Assembly (NCBI GenBank): GCA_964649815.1
Contig: CAZYQC010000058.1
Coordinates: forward strand, 1-20,677
Source: G013214665 sp964649815
Lineage (GTDB): Bacteria > Pseudomonadota > Alphaproteobacteria > Rhodobacterales > Rhodobacteraceae
Length of the DNA: 20,677 nucleotides
Direction of reading: 5' to 3'
Shown here: piece by piece, positions 7,530 to 13,344 of the stretch
Numbering within the stretch: position 1 is the first letter of the stretch
Layout of the letters: the number at the start of each line of letters is the position of its first letter
Notes under the pieces: generated by a model
Databases searched by the model: none
What the model was told of the DNA's origin: nothing
Seen by the model: the letters and a program-made list of their open reading frames with translations, nothing else
Program-made: the position numbers and the translations under genes

Positions 7530-8237
7530 TTAATGTTGGAGATTTTGAACGCCATCGTCGGCAAAATCCCGCACAGCCAGTCTATAACCGGCAAGTCGTA
7601 TCGTAGAAACGACAACGCTACTGCCAAATTCCCCAGCTAGCTTTTTCCGAATTTTTGCGACGTGAACATCGAATTTTCGGTCACCATACTCCCACGGGCG
7701 GTGGTCCACGGCGATGCTAAGCTCATCCCGGCTTACAATTTGTCCCATACGATCACTCAGAACACGCAAGATCTGCTGCTCAACCTTCGTTAGGCGCAAA
7801 CGGTCAACGGCCTCGCAGTCAAAGACAGGCTTGTTGACGCGCGTGATCGCATCAGCCTCTACCCCGAGGCGCACGCACATCCTGACGGACATCTCTTCGA
7901 TAGAGCACGGCCATTCAATCGTGTCGTCAGCGCCAGCCAGGAACAACGGAACCGTGTCGCCCGCATCTTTGTCGTGCACGATGATGACTGTTGGCGCGCT
8001 ATCTTTCGCTTTGATTTCTTTGATAAAATCAAGCTGACCCGCATCGGCATGCGGGAAGTAGGCAATCACGAATGACGGCGATCCACCTGCATCAAGAACG
8101 GCCCGCGCCTCGGACGGATTGGGCACGACACACAAGTCAGCCTCAATCACGCCAGCAACGACGCGCTTTAGCTGAGCCAGAACCGCGTCATCCGACGCAA
8201 CAATCAAAGAACACAGACGCTTGCTTTTATCGCTCAT
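7530..8237 (-). CDS. OmpR-type winged-helix regulator with a degenerate receiver
   Basis: A 235-residue DNA-binding regulator. The N-terminal half (about 8-120) has the length and hydrophobic rhythm of a receiver domain, but tyrosine 60 stands where the phospho-accepting aspartate should be, and W109-P110 replaces the conserved K-P pair. It is therefore unlikely to be switched by phosphorylation. The C-terminal half (about 145-228) is a winged-helix effector domain: LRLTKVEQQILRVLSD, FDVHVAKIRKKLAG and STIRLAGYRLA match the trans_reg_C pattern. No kinase gene adjoins it. Its position next to flagellin suggests control of flagellar genes, similar in idea to the orphan OmpR-like flagellar regulators FtcR/Rem of Rhizobiales, but sequence similarity to those was not shown. 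No clear Shine-Dalgarno sequence precedes the ATG. Confidence 0.88.
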   Translation of the reverse strand: MSDKSKRLCSLIVASDDAVLAQLKRVVAGVIEADLCVVPNPSEARAVLDAGGSPSFVIAYFPHADAGQLDFIKEIKAKDSAPTVIIVHDKDAGDTVPLFLAGADDTIEWPCSIEEMSVRMCVRLGVEADAITRVNKPVFDCEAVDRLRLTKVEQQILRVLSDRMGQIVSRDELSIAVDHRPWEYGDRKFDVHVAKIRKKLAGEFGSSVVVSTIRLAGYRLAVRDFADDGVQNLQH

Positions 8238-8294
8238 TCGAAAAAACTAGACACACTCGGAAGCCCAGGAGACCAAAATACTACTTATGATCCG

Positions 8295-8322
8295 TTAACC
8301 GACCCCACATACTCGTTATAAT
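8295..8322 (+). promoter_or_regulatory. Possible sigma-70 promoter reading rightward
   Basis: TTAACC (8295-8300) and a perfect TATAAT (8317-8322) are 16 bases apart. No gene starts soon after; the next plus-strand gene begins at 8883. It could drive a long leader of the Ros/MucR gene or a small RNA in this gap. Confidence 0.4.
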
Positions 8323-8718
8323 AGCATGTACACCAACAAAGTGGAACACCCAGGCGGTTAGGCTATAAGCAGTATTTCCTTTGCCAATAGGAGTCCAGAG
8401 ACCGTCAAAAATAGTTTCAAGAATTGGCATTTTTTTAACCTTGGCTGATCTAGCATCATGTCAGGCCGCAGAAGCGTTGCCAGCACTCTTGAACCCCAGA
8501 TCAGCGATCCCCACACTGGCTGGTCAGGGCAAAAATGGCCGCAGACTAGGATTTCAGTCTCCCAGACTTAACCCCTAAGAAACATTGTTGCCTTTTGAAG
8601 GTCATTTAGGGTAACAAAGCGACCAATTCTGCAGAAGCAGCAAGTACAGCCTAAGAACAACTTGGGCGCGAAAGGGAAGTATGGATAATCAAGAACTGTT
8701 GTCCGCCCGCAAGGAGGT

Positions 8719-8754
8719 GCACAAATTTTTGGCGTTTTGCCAAAACCTTTGTGC
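8719..8754 (+). other. Fourteen-pair hairpin upstream of the Ros/MucR gene
   Basis: GCACAAA (8719-8725) pairs with TTTGTGC (8748-8754), and inside it TTTTGGC (8727-8733) pairs with GCCAAAA (8739-8745) around a GTTTT loop. The two seven-pair stems are separated by a small 1x2 internal loop. The stem begins just after AAGGAGG. No T-run follows on either strand, so a terminator is unlikely; an RNA element or protein-binding site is possible. Confidence 0.5.
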
Positions 8755-8882
8755 TTCCAACCAAAAGACCCGGCAGAATACTGCTCAGGTTAGATTTTGG
8801 GCTGGCGTCAGTTTTCTTGACAATTCTTTTGGGGCTCGTGAGAACGTGGCCCACGGATTTTAGTCAGTCAGGTTGGTGAACT

Positions 8883-9407
8883 ATGTCAATGGTATCTTCG
8901 GAAAACTATAGCGATCGCCGGTCATCTAAGAAGATCGAGTTCGCAGAAGAGGAAGGCGCAAGACGGTTGCAAGCGTCCGACGTTGCAGCGGTGTTGGCCT
9001 CTTTCGCCAGCCGAGAAGCCGCAACAGTCGAAGAGGTGGTCGCACTGGCGACGCAGCTGTCGGCGGTTCTGGATACCAAGTTTGAGCAAGCTCAGATCGC
9101 GGCGGCGATGCCTGATAGCAAAGCCGAGGTTTTTCACAAACCTGCGATCGACCCAGCCAAGTCAGTTCACCCCGATTACGTGACCTGCCTGTGCTGCGGT
9201 AAAGAATTCACCATGCTAAAGCGCCACCTCAAGGCAGAACATGGTTTGACAGAGGCGGAATACCGAGCGCGCTTTGGTCTCGACCCAGAGCATCCGCTGG
9301 TCGCGCCCAATTATTCCAATCGAAAGGCCGAATATGCAAAACGCATCGGTCTGGGAAAGCATTCACGCGAGATGGAGGCGCCGAAAGAGGCGTACCGCAA
9401 CCAGTAA
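8883..9407 (+). CDS. Ros/MucR family zinc-finger transcriptional regulator
   Basis: A 174-residue regulator of the alphaproteobacterial Ros/MucR family, which bind AT-rich DNA and control surface polysaccharide, motility and virulence genes. The zinc site is C102-x2-C105-x9-H115-x4-H120, as in Ros (C79, C82, H92, H97). It is followed by the family hallmarks HGLTEAEYRARFGL, HPLVAPNYSNRKAEYAK and IGLGKH. The N-terminal part (about 35-80) is a predicted helical region, probably for self-association, with a variable acidic leader before it. The start at 8883 follows AGGTTGG. It lies 148 bases upstream of motB on the same strand, with a weak inverted repeat between, so it may or may not be cotranscribed. 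MucR proteins commonly autoregulate and repress flagellar genes, which fits this site. Confidence 0.92.
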   Translation: MSMVSSENYSDRRSSKKIEFAEEEGARRLQASDVAAVLASFASREAATVEEVVALATQLSAVLDTKFEQAQIAAAMPDSKAEVFHKPAIDPAKSVHPDYVTCLCCGKEFTMLKRHLKAEHGLTEAEYRARFGLDPEHPLVAPNYSNRKAEYAKRIGLGKHSREMEAPKEAYRNQ

Positions 9408-9416
9408 ATCGCATTT

Positions 9417-9464
9417 GGTGATGCTGCCACAGTTTGGCCACATTCCAGTCTCACTGTAATCACC
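9417..9464 (+). terminator. Weak nested inverted repeat after the Ros/MucR gene
   Basis: GGTGAT (9417-9422) pairs with ATCACC (9459-9464), and inside it ACAGT (9429-9433) pairs with ACTGT (9453-9457). TTTCTT follows directly. The stem is asymmetric, so this is a weak terminator candidate separating the regulator from motB. Confidence 0.3.
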
Positions 9465-9555
9465 TTTCTTGAGCAATGTCTGCGCAAAGCGGGTGGGTGC
9501 AGAAGCACTGCCGCACGAATGATCGACACAAGTCGGCATCGGCAAGGCAGACAAG

Positions 9556-10770
9556 ATGGCTAACGTTGAGCAAGCCAAGATTTTCAAAAAGATTGAAGTC
9601 GTCGAAGGTGGTGGCCACCACGGCGGCGGTTGGAAAGTTGCCTACGCCGACTTTATGACGGCGATGATGGCGTTCTTTCTGTTGCTTTGGATCTTGTCGA
9701 GCTCGGACGAACAAAAGCTGCGCGGCATCGCTGAATACTTTACCGACGCGACCCTGCCCGGAGGCAGCGGTGTTTTGGATGGCGCCACGTTGGGACCGCC
9801 CGGCACGCTGACTGCATCGAACGGGGCGGTTGTCGCCCGCGGATCCGAGCTGGGCCGGGTTGACGATCCGTCCCCTGCCCGCTGGGAAGTCCGGGACACA
9901 ACGCCGACGATCGACCCAAAAGAAACGGTTCTTGGCACGCGCCAGGGGGATCACGAAAACCCCGCAGCAGGCGCGCAGGCCGAAGAGATTCCAGAAGACC
10001 AAATTGCGCAAGCGCAGAGTGCCGGCGGCGCGCAATTGGACAATGAAAGTGAATTAGACGGCGGTGCGGACGGCCAGCGTGAAGCGGAAGTCGCGCAATT
10101 CGCCGAATTGCAGATGCAAATCATGCAAGCGATGGAAGAGCATCCTGACCTGCGCCCGCTGAAGGAAAACGTTGTCTTTGAACAGACGCCGGAAGGTCTG
10201 AGCATTCAGGTGATCGATCAGCAAGGCAAACCGATGTTCGCAAGCGGCAACGCAAATCTGTTGAACGTCCCAAAGAAGCTCATGGCTGAATTGGGGTCCG
10301 CATTGGCCAAATTGCCAAACGACATTGTTCTGTCTGGTCACACGGATTCGGTTCCATTCGCCAATAGTGCAAAATACGACAACTGGGATCTGTCGTCGGA
10401 TCGCGCCAACGCTATCCGACGCACATTTGAAGCGTCCGGTGTCGGGAAAGGTCGGATCATCCGCGTGTCTGGCATGGCCGACACACAGCCGTTGTTGCCC
10501 GAGGACACCAAACATCCGTCAAACCGGCGCATCGCCATCTTTGTTCAGCATTCCAAGCCGATGATGAAAAAGGCGGCCGCCGACAAAGACATGATGAAGC
10601 CAAAGGATGAGATGGCCAAACCCTCTGGCGACAGCAAAGAGGCGATGCAGCCCAAGACCGAAAAGGCAATGGCGCCAAAAGAGCCTGCGACACCAGTGGC
10701 AACCGATGACAGCCGGCTGACCTCTATCGACGATGAGGTCTTTGAAAAGCTGCGGAACGCCCTGCGCTAA
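9556..10770 (+). CDS. motB: Flagellar stator protein MotB with a Lys/Met-rich tail
   Basis: Anchors the flagellar stator to peptidoglycan and, with MotA, forms the ion channel. The 404 residues run: a cytoplasmic N-terminus with Gly/His-rich GGGHHGGG; one membrane segment, YADFMTAMMAFFLLLWIL, carrying the essential ion-binding aspartate D32 at the same number as in E. coli; a long acidic periplasmic linker (about 60-200); and an OmpA-like peptidoglycan-binding domain (about 205-333) with SGHTDSVPF (G261-D264) and the NRRIAIFV end. A tail of about 70 residues after the OmpA domain is rich in Lys, Met and Ala, with repeated MMKK, MMKPK, MAKP and MQPK units. The sequence alone does not decide between proton and sodium use. 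motA is not adjacent: a gene on the other strand lies between. Confidence 0.96.
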   Translation: MANVEQAKIFKKIEVVEGGGHHGGGWKVAYADFMTAMMAFFLLLWILSSSDEQKLRGIAEYFTDATLPGGSGVLDGATLGPPGTLTASNGAVVARGSELGRVDDPSPARWEVRDTTPTIDPKETVLGTRQGDHENPAAGAQAEEIPEDQIAQAQSAGGAQLDNESELDGGADGQREAEVAQFAELQMQIMQAMEEHPDLRPLKENVVFEQTPEGLSIQVIDQQGKPMFASGNANLLNVPKKLMAELGSALAKLPNDIVLSGHTDSVPFANSAKYDNWDLSSDRANAIRRTFEASGVGKGRIIRVSGMADTQPLLPEDTKHPSNRRIAIFVQHSKPMMKKAAADKDMMKPKDEMAKPSGDSKEAMQPKTEKAMAPKEPATPVATDDSRLTSIDDEVFEKLRNALR

Positions 10771-10780
10771 CGGCAGTGGG

Positions 10781-11368
10781 TTAAGCGAATTGCTTGTGCG
10801 TTAAGCCTGGACCACTTCGACGGACCGAGGAAAACATGACGCGGCGCGCGCTTTCCACGGACACACGATGGCGCTGTGTCAAAAGCGGAACCGCCTCTGC
10901 AACGCGCTTGGGTCGCAGTTTTCCAGATGGGCCGACGTCATTGTGCTGGCGCGCGCCGGGTGAGGTTGCAACCGGCACATCCACCGGAAGACCCATGAAT
11001 TTGGACGGGTTCAACCCCTCTTCCTTGGCGAAGTTGAAATTGGCTTCGTAATCGACGGCTTCATCCAAGAGATCTTCTGATGTCTCCAGAATGCTGAGCA
11101 CCGAGATCTCGTCAGTGTAGCGGAAATTGAAGGTCGGATAGCCCTGCACTTCGGGCACGATTTTGACCGCTGAAGGCACCGTGCCGAACATGACGCACAG
11201 GCGATGCGGCATGATTGCTGTCTCATCATCATGAAACACGATCAATCGGCAAACGCCATCATGGGACAAGCACACCACCAGACGCATCTCATCGGGCCAT
11301 GCCGCAATCACGCGGCGCACATCAGTCGCCTCAAGAAAGACCGCCAACATCGGTTCGTGCTCTGTCAT
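10781..11368 (-). CDS. Hypothetical protein of 195 residues between motB and motA
   Basis: I do not recognise this protein. Its codon use resembles the high-GC neighbours, with C or G common in third position, which supports a real gene. The N-terminal two thirds look like a compact alpha/beta domain, with MLAVFLEATDVRRVIAAW, MRLVVCLSHDGVCRLIVFHD and a later acidic helix TSEDLLDEAVDYE. The last 65 residues are basic and probably disordered (KLRPKRVAEA, RRVMFSSVRRSG). No signal peptide or membrane segment is seen. The start has only a weak AGG upstream. It converges on motB with a 10-base gap and diverges from motA, so it splits the stator pair. A stator-linked role is suggested by location only. 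Confidence 0.7.
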   Translation of the reverse strand: MTEHEPMLAVFLEATDVRRVIAAWPDEMRLVVCLSHDGVCRLIVFHDDETAIMPHRLCVMFGTVPSAVKIVPEVQGYPTFNFRYTDEISVLSILETSEDLLDEAVDYEANFNFAKEEGLNPSKFMGLPVDVPVATSPGARQHNDVGPSGKLRPKRVAEAVPLLTQRHRVSVESARRVMFSSVRRSGPGLTHKQFA

Positions 11369-11467
11369 GTCCTGTACCTGTCGCTTTTTTGCCGACTCGC
11401 TCGTGCCTTGAGGACAAGGTTAGTCATGATTTTGCCAATGTCCACACCCAGAAAAGCCCCGTATTAC

Positions 11468-11497
11468 TTGAAAAATAGGCCCATCTTCTTGTATTCT
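11468..11497 (+). promoter_or_regulatory. Candidate sigma-70 promoter of motA
   Basis: TTGAAA (11468-11473) and TATTCT (11492-11497) are separated by 18 bases and end 30 bases before the motA ATG. Five and four of six bases match the consensus. This would give motA its own promoter independent of motB. Confidence 0.45.
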
Positions 11498-11527
11498 ATG
11501 GCTGAGGCACGTTTCAGGAAAATAACA

Positions 11528-12397
11528 ATGACAATAGTAATCGGTTTTATACTTGTCGTCGGACTTGTGTTCGGCGGCTACATGCTATCCGGGGGCGAAA
11601 TGGGTATCATCCTATACGCCCTCCCCTACGAAGGCATGATGATCGGCGGCGCGGCTTTGGGTTCCTTTGTCGCGGCGAACTCTCTTTCCGACATCGGGAA
11701 GACGGGAAAAGGACTGCTCAAGGCGTTCAAAGGGCCAAAATGGAAAAGCCGGGATTACATCGACCTGCTGAACCTGATGTTCACGCTGGCGAAGATGTAT
11801 CAACAAAACGGCATGCTGGCTCTGGATGAACACATTGAAAACCCGAAGGAAAGTTCGGTTTTCTCGGCCTATCCAAAAATTCAGAAGGATCACTTTGCCA
11901 TTGAGCTGATCACTGACAGCTTTCGAATGCTGGCACTCCAGTTCGACGATCCTTACCAGGCGGAAGATGTCATCAACAAAAAGCTAAAAAAGCATCACCA
12001 CGAGGTTTTGCATGCGCCGCATGGCCTGACGACCGTCGCAGATGCGTTGCCCGCAATCGGGATTGTTGCTGCGGTTTTGGGCGTTATCAAAACGATGGGT
12101 TCGATCGACAAACCACCATCTGTTCTTGGTAAGATGATTGGCGGCGCCCTGGTTGGTACATTCCTTGGGGTTTTCCTTGCTTATCTTTTCGTGGCCCCCA
12201 TTTCGAACCGCCTGACGGCGATCGAAGAGGAAGACGGCGTTTTCTATGCGGTGATCCGCGATATCTTTATCGCGATCCTGCACAACCACTCGCCAGCGAT
12301 CTGTGTTGAGATTGGTCGCGGAAACATTCCGACGCGTTTGCAGCCAAGCTTCTACGAAATGGAAGAAGCGCGCTCTGCCATCGCAGAGGCGGCTTAA
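11528..12397 (+). CDS. motA: Flagellar stator protein MotA
   Basis: Inner-membrane stator subunit that, with MotB, converts ion flow into torque on FliG. The start at 11528 gives 289 residues, close to E. coli MotA (295), begins with TM1 (TIVIGFILVVGLVFGGYML) and has AGGAAA at a suitable distance; longer in-frame extensions would be non-homologous. Four membrane segments are visible, with the conserved prolines in ALPAIGIVAAVLG and FVAPISNRL. The cytoplasmic loop between TM2 and TM3 has QQNGMLALDEHIENPKESSVF. Aligned without gaps to E. coli, the rotor-contact residues R90 and E98 correspond to Q92 and D100, so one key positive charge is missing. A small coiled-coil gene starts three bases after the stop, so the two are probably cotranscribed. 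Confidence 0.96.
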   Translation: MTIVIGFILVVGLVFGGYMLSGGEMGIILYALPYEGMMIGGAALGSFVAANSLSDIGKTGKGLLKAFKGPKWKSRDYIDLLNLMFTLAKMYQQNGMLALDEHIENPKESSVFSAYPKIQKDHFAIELITDSFRMLALQFDDPYQAEDVINKKLKKHHHEVLHAPHGLTTVADALPAIGIVAAVLGVIKTMGSIDKPPSVLGKMIGGALVGTFLGVFLAYLFVAPISNRLTAIEEEDGVFYAVIRDIFIAILHNHSPAICVEIGRGNIPTRLQPSFYEMEEARSAIAEAA

Positions 12398-12400
12398 GAG

Positions 12401-12841
12401 ATGACCTCCAAGCGCAAGATAAAGGCGCTGGAGGTCATGCTGAATGTCAAAGAGCATGACCTAAACGCGATCAGCCAAACATTGCAGGCGCTATACGCCC
12501 GCAAAGCAGGCTATGAGCGTGAGATGCATGCCCTGGCACAAAGCGCAAAGGAAGAGGAAGCATCCTGCCCAACGGAAATGCGGTCGTATCTGATCGCATA
12601 TCTTCAACAGATTTCCCAACGCCAAGCCGAGCTAACCCGCTTGATCGAAGAGACGGACGCCGAGGCATTGGCGCTACAGGACACCTTATCGACCGCGTTC
12701 GCAGCGGCCAAAACCTCCGAGCATGTCTTGGAAAGCGCAAAAGCGCAGCGCGCTCAGCAGCAAAGCGACAAGCTGATCGCCGAGCAGAACGATGCAGCTC
12801 TGAGCTTTGCTGTGAACAGAACGGGGCGCGCCCCTCTCTAA
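12401..12841 (+). CDS. Coiled-coil protein, possibly FliJ-like
   Basis: A 146-residue protein that is almost all predicted helix and coiled coil, rich in Ala, Glu, Lys and Gln, without signal peptide or membrane segments. Size, helicity and place directly after motA (three bases between stop and start) resemble FliJ-type flagellar export chaperones, which connect the export ATPase to the gate. I see no diagnostic FliJ motif, so the assignment rests on architecture and context. The N-terminus MTSKRKIKALEVMLNVKEHD and the Q/E-rich helix ISQRQAELTRLIEETDAEA show the heptad-like pattern. Another cytoplasmic flagellar coiled-coil protein would fit equally well. Confidence 0.75.
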   Translation: MTSKRKIKALEVMLNVKEHDLNAISQTLQALYARKAGYEREMHALAQSAKEEEASCPTEMRSYLIAYLQQISQRQAELTRLIEETDAEALALQDTLSTAFAAAKTSEHVLESAKAQRAQQQSDKLIAEQNDAALSFAVNRTGRAPL

Positions 12842-12865
12842 TTTGAGTGGATTTTGGGCCCGACA

Positions 12866-12892
12866 GCCAAGCCGCCTTTGCAGGTGCTTGGC
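12866..12892. terminator. Hairpin between convergent genes
   Basis: GCCAAGC (12866-12872) pairs with GCTTGGC (12886-12892), with an inner CCT-TTGC-AGG stem. It lies between the end of the motA operon (12841) and the end of the minus-strand receiver gene (12912), and may end transcription from the left. The sequence after it, CTTATCC, is only weakly T-rich. Confidence 0.45.
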
Positions 12893-12908
12893 CTTATCCA
12901 GCCCTCTG

Positions 12909-12936
12909 CAATCAGGCTGCTTGCTGAGCCTGATTG
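12909..12936 (-). terminator. Ten-pair hairpin spanning the receiver gene's stop codon
   Basis: CAATCAGGCT (12909-12918) and AGCCTGATTG (12927-12936) form a perfect ten-pair stem around an eight-base loop. The TGA stop of the receiver gene (12912-12914) lies inside the stem, so its last codons form one arm. No T-run follows in either direction. It probably ends or stabilises the phosphorelay operon mRNA. Confidence 0.5.
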
Positions 12937-13307
12937 TCCCAAAGCGCACGCAGTTCGTCCGCCAAGGTCATTGGGTCAAATGGCTTTGGAATGACCCCAA
13001 GGTCCATCGGATGCTTGAGCATCCCACCGTCCGTATCCAGCAGTTTGGCTGTCATAAACACGACGGGAATGTTTTGAAACGCCGGTCTTTTGCGGATCTC
13101 TGCGACGGTTTCAGCGCCCGTCAGGCCCGGCATTTGCATGTCGCTTAGGATAAGCTGAGGATTGAATTCATCGACGACGTCCAGTGCTTTTTCACCGCGG
13201 TCGACCTGCAGGATGTCCAATCCGCCAACCAGGCTGAGGGCCATGCCGGAGATTTCAAGAATTTCCAGGTCATCCTCAACGTGCAGAACTTTTACCAACT
13301 CGGACAT
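12912..13307 (-). CDS. Single-domain response regulator (CheY-like)
   Basis: A 131-residue stand-alone receiver. All phosphorylation residues are present: acidic pocket E11-D12-D13, phospho-acceptor D56 in LILSDMQMPG, T86 in VVFMTAK and K108 in IPKPFD. There is no output domain, so it acts either by protein-protein contact (as CheY does on FliM) or as a phosphate shuttle. It starts 37 bases after the sensor kinase gene and shares its strand. The kinase lacks its own receiver and a separate Hpt protein lies upstream, so this receiver could be the middle Asp step of the relay. The C-terminus ends in QAQQAA. The helical parts look ordinary, and the ATG has only a weak ribosome binding site. Confidence 0.95.
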   Translation of the reverse strand: MSELVKVLHVEDDLEILEISGMALSLVGGLDILQVDRGEKALDVVDEFNPQLILSDMQMPGLTGAETVAEIRKRPAFQNIPVVFMTAKLLDTDGGMLKHPMDLGVIPKPFDPMTLADELRALWDNQAQQAA

Positions 13308-13344
13308 TTTTAGCTCATAGCTCCATTACAATACGTGTGTGAGA

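Larger units (their letters stand above)
8238..8882. other. Gene-free gap of 645 bases, candidate long leader or small RNA region
   Basis: No open frame with convincing codon use. The gap looks AT-richer than its surroundings and holds the TATAAT promoter candidate near 8317 and the strong hairpin at 8719-8754. A perfect AAGGAGG at 8711-8717 has no ATG in range. A 60-codon frame at 8681-8863 is not supported strongly enough to call. Confidence 0.5.

Noticed and set aside
8681..8863. A 60-codon plus-strand frame with AGGGAAG before its ATG
   Set aside because: No recognisable motif, unusual residue mix, and it overlaps a strong hairpin; non-coding RNA or leader is more likely.
10781..10808. 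Direct repeat TTAAGC...TTAAGC as a CtrA site
   Set aside because: The halves are 18 bases apart, not 11, and the site lies at the end of a gene.
11204..11527. N-terminal extension of MotA
   Set aside because: MotA proteins begin directly with TM1; the extension lies opposite the 195-residue gene and covers the intergenic promoter.
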